Positions 20,619-29,695 of a DNA stretch of 64,000 nucleotides are shown here, piece after piece. The stretch lies in assembly GCF_002150685.1 (NCBI RefSeq), contig NZ_MSSW01000017.1, forward strand, positions 96,188 through 160,187. Reading direction: 5' to 3'. Each line of letters begins with the position of its first letter. The stretch's first letter is position 1. Source of the stretch: Algoriphagus antarcticus. GTDB taxonomy: Bacteria; Bacteroidota; Bacteroidia; Cytophagales; Cyclobacteriaceae. The notes beneath the pieces were generated by a model, which made no database searches, was not told the origin of the DNA, and worked only from the letters and a program-made list of their open reading frames with translations. The translations under genes and the position numbers were made by a program.

Positions 20619-21062
20619 TTACAAATTTTTATTTTCTCTTTTATAATCAACTAGTTGTTTCTGAATATTGTTCCAATTCACAAAAAGGTGATCAACTATG
20701 GGAATATCAGCGGGAGCCCAGTTCACCACTTTTAATTCTTCCCTTGCTAGCCATTGTAAGTCTAGGTGCTCTAGCAAAGTAATTTCCCCACTTTCCCAAC
20801 TACATACAAATGGAATTAACCGAACCACTTTTCCCTCAGTATAAGAATGCTCATTAGGTTGCAAAGAGCCGACCAAACTAATCGAAATCGCCAATTCCTC
20901 CTTGATCTCACGAATCAGACAATCCGCCGGACTTTCTCCTTCTTCAATTTTCCCGCCAGGAAATTCCCATAAGCCAGGCAGCGACATAGTTTCAGATCGC
21001 TGAGCACACAGTACTTTTTTGTCCAAAAATATAAGGGCGCAGGTGACTGGAATGACTATCAC
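20619..21062 (-). CDS. Nudix hydrolase, MutT-like
   Basis: A nucleoside triphosphate pyrophosphohydrolase of 147 aa. The Nudix box is complete (GGKIEEGE...REIKEEL) and is preceded by PGLWEFPG, as in MutT/NudG-type enzymes that sanitise oxidised or modified nucleotides. It starts at GTG inside the last codons of the TlpA-type gene (4-bp GTGA overlap), so the two are translationally coupled. Confidence 0.85.
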   Translation of the reverse strand: MIVIPVTCALIFLDKKVLCAQRSETMSLPGLWEFPGGKIEEGESPADCLIREIKEELAISISLVGSLQPNEHSYTEGKVVRLIPFVCSWESGEITLLEHLDLQWLAREELKVVNWAPADIPIVDHLFVNWNNIQKQLVDYKRENKNL

Positions 21063-22170
21063 AAACGAATTTTATTTATTTGCTCTTCATCATACCCAGC
21101 AAACACCATTTCGATTTTCCCTGATTCATCAATTAGAAAAAAAGAGGGATAACCACTAACGCCATAGTCTTCACCCACTTGCTTTGCATTTGTTAAGACG
21201 GGAAACGGGACTTTGACATTAGCTACATATTTCTCAATCTTATCCTGCTCGTCCACTGGGTTAATATATAGTGGCACTATTTCATCTTTGAATTGAAAAT
21301 CGGGCCTATTGAATTCGTCAAGAGCAATTTTACACCAACCACATCGGATCATGGAGAAATCAAGAAATACTTTCCGACCTCTATAATCAGAAAGTCTAAC
21401 TGTGTTGCCATCCAAGTCTTTTAACTTAAAATCAGGAGCCATTTCACCTTTTGAAAGCAGCTGTCTGCTATCTTTTTGATCTGCAACTTTCGATGTATAA
21501 GTCTGTGGTGGTAGGTAACTCAAGCGCTCTTCATTAATAGAGAAATCATATTCTAAAAATTCAATATCAATAAATTGGCTATGCTCGCCATTATGAAAAA
21601 GCCGTCGAGAATAATAGGTCAAGAAGGAGTTGGCCGGATTAATTATAAGGTGATTTACTAAGTAAATCTGCTTATCTCCAATCAAGGTATCCATTTCTAC
21701 ATTCAGAAAATCAAAGAAAGTTTTACCATTAATAACCGTATCTGCATTATACTTCCATGGCTCCATTTTCAATAAAATGATTGGAGAAAACTTCAGGAAG
21801 GTATTGGAAGAAGCCATGCTTTCAAATTGCTCCGCTTGTTCATCGTCATAGACTTTAACAGTACTTTCTTTATGATCCACCTGCATGAGCACATCATCCA
21901 AGTACACTATAGCACTAGTTTCTTTTTCGCCAATGTAATTGTAGCCGAAGTATTTATTGTCGTGCTTTTGGAAATCCAATTGGCTCACTGTGGTATCTAC
22001 TTCTTTCAAATTAGGATCTTCCCAATACATCTTCATTGTAAGCCTGACCTGTTCGCTATCAAGAATTTTTGCCTTTGCCTGATGAAATACTTCCTCAGGT
22101 TTCTGTGACTGCTGGCAAGAAACAGTTACAAAAAAAAACCAATTAGGACGGTAAGAGATTTTGCTTTCAT
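21059..22170 (-). pseudogene. TlpA-type thioredoxin lipoprotein, frameshifted in its signal peptide
   Basis: The intact open frame (21059-22036, 325 aa) has an N-terminal domain of unknown type (about residues 1-190) and a C-terminal thioredoxin-like domain (APDFKLKDLDGNTVRLSDY, redox motif CGWC). It has no signal peptide as it stands. Just upstream, an ATG at 22168-22170 begins MKAKSLTVLIGFF and stops at TAA. Adding one base in the T9 tract (A9 on the plus strand, 22130-22138) restores a lipoprotein signal ending VTVSC and reads without break into the main frame. So this is a periplasmic lipoprotein gene that is frameshifted, phase-variable, or mis-sequenced at a homopolymer. Confidence 0.75.
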
Positions 22171-22357
22171 TTTATCTGTGTTGATTGTCAAGGTAAGCAC
22201 TTCATCAAAGTAGTCATAATTGTTTAGGAGATTATTTAGTGTTGAAGTCAGTAACAGAAACATTTCAAAATGAAAAGGTAAGCGAGCTATTGGATTCAGT
22301 CATTGGATATTTCACTTAGCGATTCTCTTAGCTCTTTTCCCTATTTTTGGGACCTGT

Positions 22358-23401
22358 ATGCAAAGCGATAAAAGAAAAAACATCTATCTCGTCCTAGTCA
22401 TTGCCATCTCGGTGATGACTATCTCTATGAGTTTCTATTTCTATCAGGTTTTTTTCAGCCCCAATGCGCTGATAGATTCCGACCAGAATTATATGTTGAA
22501 AATCGGGAGCAATGATCCTTACAAGACCGTTGCCAACAAGTTGTATGATGACCGCGTGGTAAACGACTTGGTAAGTTTTGGCTTTCTAGCCAAAGTATTG
22601 GGCTACCAGGATGAGGTAAAACCTGGACTTTATACCATTACCCCGAAAATGACCAACCTCCAATTGATCAGACTACTTCGATCAGGAAAGCAAACTCCCA
22701 TACGAGTCACATTCAACAATGTGCGGACTAAGGAAGACTTGGCAGAAAAAATCACAGCAAATATGGAGATTTCCGGAGATCAATTTTTAGACCTCGTGCA
22801 GGATTCAGTCTATATTCGCAAGTTTGATTTTGACGAAGAGACGATCATGAGCATGTTCATTCCAAATACATACGAACTTTGGTGGAACACGAGTGCCGAG
22901 GCACTTTTTGACAGAATGTATCGGGAATACAAAAGCTTCTGGACGGACGAAAGAAAGCAGAAAGCAAGTTTGCTTGGCTTAAGTCCAAAAGAAGTAAGCA
23001 CTTTGGCAAGTATAGTACAAGCCGAAAGTCAAAAAGCGGATGAGAGATCCACAATCGCAGGTGTTTATTTGAACAGAATTAAATTAGGAATGCCATTGCA
23101 GGCTGATCCAACTTTGGTTTTTGCTTTGGGAGATTTTGAATTAAAACGTGTGCTGAACGTCCACAAAGAAACCGATAGTCCATACAATACCTATATGTAT
23201 GCCGGACTTCCTCCTGGACCAATCAACCTTCCAGATATCAATTCTTTGGATGCTGTGCTCAATTCGGAAGATCACGAATATCTATACTTCTGCGCAAAAG
23301 AAGATTTCTCCGGCTACCATTCTTTTGCCACCAATTTGGCACAGCATAATGCAAATGCCCGAAGATATCAGGCTGCGCTAAATGCCGCGAAGATCTATTA
23401 A
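22358..23401 (+). CDS. mltG: Endolytic murein transglycosylase MltG
   Basis: A 347-aa membrane-anchored lytic transglycosylase that cuts nascent peptidoglycan strands. One membrane helix (residues 9-30) is followed by a LysM-like region and the MltG catalytic domain. Landmarks are IPNTYELWWNTSAE, the catalytic glutamate in ASIVQAESQ, GVYLNRIKLGMPLQADPT, and YNTYMYAGLPPGPI. All match the family at normal length. A -7-like TATTTTTG lies at 22342-22349. It is followed 2 bases later by the thioesterase gene, so the three plus-strand genes form an operon. Confidence 0.93.
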   Translation: MQSDKRKNIYLVLVIAISVMTISMSFYFYQVFFSPNALIDSDQNYMLKIGSNDPYKTVANKLYDDRVVNDLVSFGFLAKVLGYQDEVKPGLYTITPKMTNLQLIRLLRSGKQTPIRVTFNNVRTKEDLAEKITANMEISGDQFLDLVQDSVYIRKFDFDEETIMSMFIPNTYELWWNTSAEALFDRMYREYKSFWTDERKQKASLLGLSPKEVSTLASIVQAESQKADERSTIAGVYLNRIKLGMPLQADPTLVFALGDFELKRVLNVHKETDSPYNTYMYAGLPPGPINLPDINSLDAVLNSEDHEYLYFCAKEDFSGYHSFATNLAQHNANARRYQAALNAAKIY

Positions 23402-23403
23402 TC

Positions 23404-23820
23404 ATGTACACAGCCGAAACCCAAATCCGAGTTCGATACGCTGAAACCGACCAGATGAGTTACGTCTATTATGGCAACTACGCGATGTACTTCGAAGTGG
23501 CCAGAGTGGAAGCGATGCGAAGTATTGGGTTTTCGTACAAGGAGATGGAAGAGGAGGGTGTGATGATGCCTGTGCTGGAAAGCCATTTCCGCTATCTAAA
23601 ACCAGGTAAGTACGATGAACTGCTCACGATCAAAACCACCATCCCAACTCTGCCTGGAGCGCGAATTCGATTTGAATATGAAGTCTATAATGAGCAGCAT
23701 GAACTGATCACCGAAGGCTGGACTACACTCACTTTCCTCAAAAAAGACAGCCACCGCCCAACAAGACCTCCACAGAATTTGTTAGCTTTATTGAAAGGGT
23801 ATTTTCAAGAAGTAGGATAA
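23404..23820 (+). CDS. Hotdog-fold acyl-CoA thioesterase
   Basis: A 4HBT-family thioesterase (138 aa). The typical active-site block is present: RYAETDQMSYVYYGNYAMYF with the catalytic Asp, then VARVEAMRSIGFSY. Such enzymes hydrolyse acyl- or hydroxybenzoyl-CoA. It lies between mltG and the YihY gene with gaps of 2 and 1 bases. The true substrate is not known. Confidence 0.85.
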   Translation: MYTAETQIRVRYAETDQMSYVYYGNYAMYFEVARVEAMRSIGFSYKEMEEEGVMMPVLESHFRYLKPGKYDELLTIKTTIPTLPGARIRFEYEVYNEQHELITEGWTTLTFLKKDSHRPTRPPQNLLALLKGYFQEVG

Positions 23821-23821
23821 A

Positions 23822-24808
23822 GTGATCAAAACAAAAATCCTTAGGTTAGAAGTTAAGTTACTTTGGCAAGCTCGAAGGCTCAAGAAAATCCATTTCGGAG
23901 ATCCTGACAAAAACCTCTACGATCTAGGAAGGATTTTTCTGATTCAGCTGCAAAAAGACGATATACTTGAGCGTTCAGGATCTATGGCGTTTAGCTATAC
24001 GATAGCACTATTCCCAATGATCCTTTTTCTGCTTAACCTCATCCCCTACTTGCAGGATATTTTCCCTTACATCACCACTCAAAACATCCTGACTTTCACC
24101 CAAGAGATTCTACCCGAAGAAATCTACGCACAATCAGAAGGAACCATTATGGACATTGTGTCTAAGCCAAGGCAAAGTCTGCTCTCGCTGGGTTTCTTTT
24201 TTGCCCTGTTCGCGTCTACTCAAGGTGTGGTGTCTATGATGAACTCATTTAACTCAGTATATCAAACGAAGGAAAATAGAGGGTTTTTTCAGAGCCGAGG
24301 CATAGCTGTCAGCATTGTGTTTATACTCGCATTTACTGTGATTACGGCGAGTTTGGTGATGATCGTGGGAGAAATACTTATCCGAAGACTTGATGAGATG
24401 CAAGTTTTCAATTCCGGCTTTATGCTTTTCTTATTCACCAGTTTGAAATTCCTCATATTGCTTTTCATGTTTTACATCACTACTGCGTTCATTTTCAGAT
24501 TTGCGCCAGCAGTCCATGACAGATGGAATTTTTTTTCTGCCGGGGCAAAATTAGCAGGACTTCTAATTACCCTTGGTTTTTATGGCTTCACTTTTTACCT
24601 AAATAATTTCGCTAGCTACAATAGACTTTATGGCTCCATCGGAACGTTGATTGCCTTGATGCTATGGCTCCTTATTACCTCCATTATCATCATTGTGTGC
24701 TTTGAGGTAAATGTGAGTTTGGATCTCGTAGAGGAGAATAAAAAACGAAAGAATATCAAAGAAATTGAGGATTTGATTCAAGATGAGAAAAAAATCATAG
24801 CCCGATAA
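23822..24808 (+). CDS. YihY/BrkB family membrane protein
   Basis: A 328-aa inner-membrane protein with six hydrophobic helices and the family landmarks RSGSMAFSYTIALFPMILF near residue 55 and LIALMLWLLITSIIII near residue 280. It starts at GTG one base after the thioesterase stop. The family was once named as ribonuclease BN by mistake; its present role is uncertain, possibly transport. Confidence 0.85.
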   Translation: MIKTKILRLEVKLLWQARRLKKIHFGDPDKNLYDLGRIFLIQLQKDDILERSGSMAFSYTIALFPMILFLLNLIPYLQDIFPYITTQNILTFTQEILPEEIYAQSEGTIMDIVSKPRQSLLSLGFFFALFASTQGVVSMMNSFNSVYQTKENRGFFQSRGIAVSIVFILAFTVITASLVMIVGEILIRRLDEMQVFNSGFMLFLFTSLKFLILLFMFYITTAFIFRFAPAVHDRWNFFSAGAKLAGLLITLGFYGFTFYLNNFASYNRLYGSIGTLIALMLWLLITSIIIIVCFEVNVSLDLVEENKKRKNIKEIEDLIQDEKKIIAR

Positions 24809-24910
24809 AGTTGGCTTTGCTGCCTTTTCCAGAAAAACAAGGACTTATTACTTTACGAATTTCCTTAGATTTTATTTCCTTATATTTCTTGGAAATATAC
24901 CCCCAACCAA

Positions 24911-26758
24911 ATGAAAATAAGTCTAATAAAATGTTCTGCACTTCTGTTGTTGTGCTTGATTTTTTTCAACAGCTGCATGAAAACGGAAGAGGCAAAAGAT
25001 TCCACGGCAGAAATAAACACCTGGTTTGATCAGGAATACGAAGAATTACTGCAGATGAGCCCTCTTCAGCTTACTACCCAAGGCAGAAAAGACCATTATT
25101 CAGAAATAGACGACTTGAGTGAAGCAGGCGAAAAGAAGAAGCTGGATTGGATGGAAGCGAGTTTTGCAGAGATGAAGGAAAAGTTCGCTCTTGATGAGAT
25201 TGACCACCAAGCGCAATTGTCGTGGAGACTTTGGGAATACCAGTTGGAGCAAGCCAAATCAGAATATGAATTCAGGAATTCTGGCTATGAGTTCAATCAA
25301 ATGACGGGCTCGCACACTTCTCTCCCAAATATGCTGATCAATTATCATAAAGTAGATTCCTTGGCAGATATGGAAGCGCTGATATCACGTTATACTGAGC
25401 TTGGCAGAGCAATAGGACAACTTTTGGACAGAGCAAAAGCACAGGCAACAGAAGGAAATAAGCCTCCAAAATTCGCTTATGACTATGTGATCAAGCAATC
25501 TGAGGCACTTATTCAAGGTCAGCCATTTGATGATTCAGATGAAAACTCACCGCTATGGAATGATGCACTGGCAAAAATCCAAAAATTGGAAGATGACGGG
25601 AAAATCACAACTGAGGAAGCAGGAACTTTAAAAACAAAAGCTAAAGAATCCCTAGCTAGCTCAGTCGAGCCAGCCTATGCAAGTTTGGTTGCTTGGCTAA
25701 AAGAAGAATTACCCACCTTGGAAGCTACCCCAACCGGGCTTAGTCGTCACAGCAATGGAGACAAGTATTATGCTTTTAGACTTAAAAGTGCCACCACCAC
25801 AGATCTATCTGCTGACGAAATCCATGAAATTGGCCTTAAGGAAGTAGAAAGAATAAAAAATGAAATGCTTGCCATAAAAGAGCAAGTAGGTTTTGAAGGT
25901 GACTTAAAGGCCTTTTTCAAATTCGTCAATAGTGACCCTCAATTCTTTTTTCCAAATACGGATGAGGGAAGACAAGCTTATCTGGATGAATCCACAGCAT
26001 ATTTGGATACGATGAACGAGAAAACTCCTGATTTCTTTGGCATACTTCCAAAAGCAAAATTGGTTGTAAAGCGCGTGGAAGCATTCCGCGAGCAAGATGG
26101 TGCTCCTCAGCATTATTCTCAAGGTACTCCCGACGGAAGCAGACCTGGAACTTACTATGTGCATCTGTCGGACATGACTGCCATGCCAAAATCCACCCTG
26201 GAAGGTGTTGCCTATCATGAAGGCATACCTGGTCATCACATGCAGATTTCCATTCAGCAGGAACTTCAGGATATCCCCAAGTTCAGAACACAACTTTTCT
26301 TCAATGCCTATGTCGAGGGCTGGGCTTTATACTCTGAATCACTGGCAAAAGAAATGGGAGGGTATAAAAATCCATACTATGATTTTGGCAGATTGGTGAA
26401 TGAGATCTGGAGAGCTATCCGTCTAGTCACGGATACTGGAATTCATTCCAAAGGATGGACAGAAGCTGAAGCTATTGCCTATTTCGAAGAAAACTCATCC
26501 ATCTCAGCTGGGGCAATCCAGTCGGAAGTAAGAAGATACATGGTAATGCCAGGCCAGGCGACAGGTTATAAGATTGGTATGCTCAAGATTCAGGAATTGA
26601 GAACAAAGGCAGAAAATGCCCTTGGAGATAAGTTTGACTTGAAAGCATTCCATGACTTAGTACTTGGTCGAGGGGCACTTCCTTTGAACCTGTTGGAAGA
26701 GGAAGTGGATCTCTGGATAGCTGAAAGCTCGGGGAAAGAAAGTACGAAATCCGAATAA
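24911..26758 (+). CDS. DUF885 lipoprotein, putative metallopeptidase
   Basis: A 615-aa DUF885 protein with a lipoprotein signal (MKISLIKCSALLLLCLIFFN then Ser-Cys). The likely zinc site HEGIPGHH lies at residues 436-443, with a following YVEGWALYSESLAKEMG block that supplies the third ligand. These features place it with gluzincin-like peptidases of the cell envelope. Its length is normal. It is the last core gene before the tRNA-Ser and the accessory region. Confidence 0.85.
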   Translation: MKISLIKCSALLLLCLIFFNSCMKTEEAKDSTAEINTWFDQEYEELLQMSPLQLTTQGRKDHYSEIDDLSEAGEKKKLDWMEASFAEMKEKFALDEIDHQAQLSWRLWEYQLEQAKSEYEFRNSGYEFNQMTGSHTSLPNMLINYHKVDSLADMEALISRYTELGRAIGQLLDRAKAQATEGNKPPKFAYDYVIKQSEALIQGQPFDDSDENSPLWNDALAKIQKLEDDGKITTEEAGTLKTKAKESLASSVEPAYASLVAWLKEELPTLEATPTGLSRHSNGDKYYAFRLKSATTTDLSADEIHEIGLKEVERIKNEMLAIKEQVGFEGDLKAFFKFVNSDPQFFFPNTDEGRQAYLDESTAYLDTMNEKTPDFFGILPKAKLVVKRVEAFREQDGAPQHYSQGTPDGSRPGTYYVHLSDMTAMPKSTLEGVAYHEGIPGHHMQISIQQELQDIPKFRTQLFFNAYVEGWALYSESLAKEMGGYKNPYYDFGRLVNEIWRAIRLVTDTGIHSKGWTEAEAIAYFEENSSISAGAIQSEVRRYMVMPGQATGYKIGMLKIQELRTKAENALGDKFDLKAFHDLVLGRGALPLNLLEEEVDLWIAESSGKESTKSE

Positions 26759-26813
26759 TTTAAAAATTAATAGCAATACAATCAGAAGGTTAGCACAAAA
26801 AGCAAGAATGTGC

Positions 26814-26844
26814 TTTGCAAAAGTTTACTTTTATCCTACTTTTG
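26814..26844 (+). promoter_or_regulatory. Bacteroidota-type promoter of tRNA-Ser
   Basis: TTTG at 26814-26817, a 19-nt spacer and TACTTTTG at 26837-26844 match the Bacteroidota consensus (TTTG, 19-21 nt, TAnnTTTG). The tRNA begins 36 bp downstream. Confidence 0.75.
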
Positions 26845-26879
26845 CAATCCTAATCGGGCATAATACCTGATGACGACCC

Positions 26880-26964
26880 AGAGGAATGGCAGAGCGGTCG
26901 AATGCGGCGGTCTTGAAAACCGTTGTACCGTGAGGTACCGGGGGTTCGAATCCCTCTTCCTCTA
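26880..26964 (+). tRNA. tRNA-Ser (anticodon UGA)
   Basis: An 85-nt tRNA. The acceptor stem pairs AGAGGAA with TTCCTCT, followed by discriminator A. The anticodon stem GCGGT/ACCGT has the loop CTTGAAA (anticodon TGA), there is a long variable arm (TGTACCGTGAGGTACC) typical of class II serine tRNAs, and the T-arm is GGGGGTTCGAATCCCT. CCA is not encoded. It marks the left edge of the accessory region, and serine tRNAs are common integration sites. Confidence 0.95.
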
Positions 26965-26971
26965 CATTTAC

Positions 26972-27008
26972 AAACCCTAACTATCTGAAATATTGATAGT
27001 TAGGGTTT
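26972..27008 (+). terminator. Terminator of tRNA-Ser
   Basis: A perfect 14-bp stem (AAACCCTAACTATC and its complement) with a 9-nt loop, followed by T-rich sequence, 8 bp behind the tRNA. Confidence 0.85.
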
Positions 27009-27331
27009 TGTTTTTAGATTCAGTAGCGAAATCAGTAGCGATTTGGTTTTATTTTTGGAAATATTCTGGAAAGCGTGGAGCTTTTAATTTTTCAGGAATT
27101 CATGTGCACTTTCAGAAATCATTCACAAACGATCATTTGCAAGCTGATCGAAATGACATCCTACTGAACCATGAACTCCTCATTTTAGAACTCGTAATAA
27201 TCGTACGGTACGAGGTGTGCGAGCTGTACTACAAGTACGATTTGCCATCATTCTTTTTCCTTTTGTTGTTTCAAAAGTTTATATGATCACCTTACTCGAA
27301 TTATTTTAGTAGACTGATCGTAAATACTGTT
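27009..27331. other. Region next to the tRNA without a credible gene
   Basis: A 97-codon plus-strand frame crosses this stretch, but it begins inside the terminator and looks like nothing known. Directly after the terminator the unit TCAGTAGCGA occurs twice, 13 bp apart (27020-27042). Near 27201-27240 the hexamers TCGTAC/GTACGA occur several times, once as the palindrome TCGTACGGTACGA. These could be remnants of an integration site. No integrase gene is seen. Confidence 0.35.
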
Positions 27332-28168
27332 TCATGATGCAACATTTGCCAAAAACCTATCAATTTGCTCCAGATACCAACCCCCAAAACCTTTATTGTC
27401 ATAATCCACTTGAAATCCAGTTAAGTGATCTCCGCTATATTGAATAACTTCACAATTGTCCTTAAGTTGCCTCTGAAGCTTTAAAGCTGAATCATGAGTC
27501 GTAACCTTATCATTCGAAGCTGTTAAAATCAAAACTGGGCACTCGATCGAATTAACAGCAATTTCAAAGGTATTACTGCTTTCTGGTAGGAGAATTTCTT
27601 TTCCTTGTCCTTTATAGTAACCCACTACTTCATCAGGATTAGTAACAAAGCCTTCACCAATAATGAAGTCAATTTGATTCTTTATCTGAGGATAGGCTCT
27701 TGAAGCAATCGTGGTTCCCATTGACATAGCCCAAATGCCTATTTTCTTATTTGGAATTTTGTCAGCTATGGTTTCAACTACAGCCTCAAGATCCCATGCA
27801 AACTCCTTGTAATACAGATATTCCTTTTGTATCTCAAAATCCTGGCTTTTTCCGAATCCGCGATAGTCAAAGGTAACAACCGTATAACCGGAATTTGCCA
27901 AGATTATCGAATGGTAAACAAAGTAGGACATATTCCCTGCATCAGGATAAGCCAAAATCAGAATTGTATCCTTATCATTTTCTGGTTTGGCTTCGTAAAT
28001 CCAGGTATTTAAGCGAAAGCCATCGGCAGTGTGAATATCCAGTTGTTGGTAGCTCCATTTTAAAGAATCAGGTGTTCTTATATATTCACGATCTGGATCA
28101 ATGGAATAGACTTGGTTGAACTTGAATAAAAGTATGAAGAAGAGTATGGGTATCGCTGAGTTTTTCAT
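27332..28168 (-). CDS. Exported alpha/beta hydrolase
   Basis: A 278-aa serine hydrolase with a signal peptide (MKNSAIPILFFILLFKFNQV). The nucleophile elbow is seen in GIWAMSMGTT and the oxyanion region in AYPDAGNMSYF, preceding the common VVTFDYRGFGKS. Later parts carry an Asp (LILTASNDKV) and a C-terminal His (YSGDHLTGF), completing the triad. The annotated start is the second ATG of the frame, because it begins the signal peptide. Substrate unknown. It stands alone, just before the first copy of the duplicated module. Confidence 0.75.
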   Translation of the reverse strand: MKNSAIPILFFILLFKFNQVYSIDPDREYIRTPDSLKWSYQQLDIHTADGFRLNTWIYEAKPENDKDTILILAYPDAGNMSYFVYHSIILANSGYTVVTFDYRGFGKSQDFEIQKEYLYYKEFAWDLEAVVETIADKIPNKKIGIWAMSMGTTIASRAYPQIKNQIDFIIGEGFVTNPDEVVGYYKGQGKEILLPESSNTFEIAVNSIECPVLILTASNDKVTTHDSALKLQRQLKDNCEVIQYSGDHLTGFQVDYDNKGFGGWYLEQIDRFLANVAS

Positions 28169-28333
28169 AATGATTAGATTTACTGATTCTTGATTCAAAT
28201 TCCTAATATATCAAATAGAGATCTGTTTTACTTTTATATAAAAACATCTTTACTTATTTACACTTTTACGTCTGATTTTTTTGAAGTGAAACTATAAATT
28301 CGTTTAATGTAGTTTAACCAAAACCATCTGATT

Positions 28334-28534
28334 ATGTGGTCAGTAATAAAATTTCTAGGAACCCTATTCATTAGCTTTATTGCCATGATTGGAGCATTGG
28401 GAGCAGAAAATCCTTTTCCTCTTTTTGCTGTAGCTTGGGGTATCTGGATCATTTATATCCTCAGCTTGCGGGCAAAAAGAGAAAAGAAATTAGACAAAGA
28501 GCGTCTAATCAGAGAAATTCTGGATAAACTTTAG
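28334..28534 (+). CDS. Small membrane protein (copy A)
   Basis: A 66-aa protein with two hydrophobic segments (about residues 5-23 and 27-45) and a highly charged tail (AKREKKLDKERLIREIL). A near-identical protein is encoded at 41660-41860, and the two differ mostly by conservative changes (V/T, I/L, D/E), which supports real coding. Function unknown. Its stop overlaps the stop of the convergent 70-aa gene. Confidence 0.65.
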   Translation: MWSVIKFLGTLFISFIAMIGALGAENPFPLFAVAWGIWIIYILSLRAKREKKLDKERLIREILDKL

Positions 28535-28743
28535 AACCCAAAAAGAAACTTCAGCGAAGCGAAAGATCCAAGAAGAAAAAAACATAACGAACCGAAGCTA
28601 ACAAGCCTAAAGCCCATTCTGGAAAGAAAGGGCTTTTTCATGTGCGCGGTTTGGACCAGAGAAAGTATAAATCTGGTTCCAAGAAATAAGGAGACAATCA
28701 GCAGTGGCTGTAACATAATATCAGGTTCAACGATTTGAATCAA
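28531..28743 (-). CDS. Small membrane protein, convergent (copy A)
   Basis: A 70-aa protein with two hydrophobic segments (about residues 10-30 and 45-70). The copy at 41857-42069 differs only by conservative residues (V/I, S/T, I/L, M/L) apart from one R/G. The likely start is MIQIVEPDIM or the internal MLQPLLIV ten residues on. Function unknown; it always sits downstream of ardC's terminator in both copies. Confidence 0.55.
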   Translation of the reverse strand: MIQIVEPDIMLQPLLIVSLFLGTRFILSLVQTAHMKKPFLSRMGFRLVSFGSLCFFLLGSFASLKFLFGF

Positions 28744-28777
28744 GCAAAAGCTAAGTTACAATAAACCATCATTCAAT

Positions 28778-28801
28778 AAAAAAGGGGATTTAATCCTCCC
28801 C
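28778..28801 (-). terminator. Terminator of ardC copy A; empty site of the group II intron
   Basis: Read on the minus strand, GGGGA and TCCCC enclose GGATTAAA and are followed by six T residues; the ardC stop codon lies inside the loop. In copy B the group II intron is inserted exactly behind this T run. Confidence 0.7.
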
Positions 28802-29695
28802 TTCTGATTCGATTCCAAGAATATAATTAGCTGCTTGATGTGCCTTTTGAGCTGCATAGATCAGCATTTTAGGATCATCTTGCAATGGCTTCAACCATCC
28901 TTTCATGTAGGCCAAGGAATTCTTGAAATTGGCGTCTTTAATTCCTGCGAATGCATTCAAATAGCTAGCTCCCATTTCAGCGATCAATTCCTCTTTTGAA
29001 TATTCAATCGAGCCAAAACCAACCAAATCGGATCTTTCAGCAAATCGCCCTAACCTGTTTTCATGTCCTGTGGAATGGATCATTTCATGGAAAAGAATGG
29101 AGTAAAATTGCTCGTCTCCTTTGAAAGCTTCCTTATCAGGCATATTGATAAAGTCATTTACAGGACTATAAAAAGCTTCATTTCCTTCATGCACAATGTT
29201 TGGGCAATCGGCATAACCTGAAATAATAGACTCACAAGTCTCGATTGGTGAGAAAACTCTTTCCTCAGACTCTTCGATTGAAAAATCAACTCCTTCAATT
29301 TGATCGATGTTGAAAACTGTCCAGATAAACGGAGTAAACTTTCGTCCAAAAACATCCTCGTTTTCTCCTTCATTATTGGTGCTTTTACCTTTGACAAATT
29401 TGGAGATCTTCCAGAACACAACCTTATTACCCTTTTCATTCTTCTTGACGTTTCCGCCTAACTGCTTTGCTTGTTTGTAGGTCAGAAAATAAGGAGTATT
29501 GAATTTTTTGGAGTTGGTTACCCAACCAAGCCAAAGCGCATTGAACCCCAAATAAGGACGATCTGAAGCATAATTTTTAGGTGCATTTTTTGGATTCCAA
29601 ACTTGCTCCCAAGTGAGATTTTCATTTTGGATTCCCTCGATGATTTCGTTTGTTACGGTTTCCGCTAGTTTGTTGAAGTTTTCCCAAGCTTTCAT
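28790..29695 (-). CDS. ArdC-like antirestriction protein with zincin domain
   Basis: A 301-aa ArdC-family protein. Residues 1-130 form the ssDNA-binding ArdC domain (WEQVWNPKNAPKNYASDRPYL shape, then TYKQAKQLGGNVKKNEKG). The C-terminal part is a zinc metallopeptidase-like domain with HEMIHSTGHENRLGR, giving the HExxH ligand pair and the third His. ArdC proteins protect incoming mobile DNA against restriction in plasmids and conjugative elements, which matches the mobile context here and the type I R-M genes 20-30 kb to the right. A long conserved leader lies upstream. Confidence 0.85.
   Translation of the reverse strand: MKAWENFNKLAETVTNEIIEGIQNENLTWEQVWNPKNAPKNYASDRPYLGFNALWLGWVTNSKKFNTPYFLTYKQAKQLGGNVKKNEKGNKVVFWKISKFVKGKSTNNEGENEDVFGRKFTPFIWTVFNIDQIEGVDFSIEESEERVFSPIETCESIISGYADCPNIVHEGNEAFYSPVNDFINMPDKEAFKGDEQFYSILFHEMIHSTGHENRLGRFAERSDLVGFGSIEYSKEELIAEMGASYLNAFAGIKDANFKNSLAYMKGWLKPLQDDPKMLIYAAQKAHQAANYILGIESEGED

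Noticed and set aside
26993..27286. 97-codon frame behind tRNA-Ser, a possible integrase remnant
   Set aside because: The frame begins inside the tRNA terminator and shows no recombinase motif on either strand.
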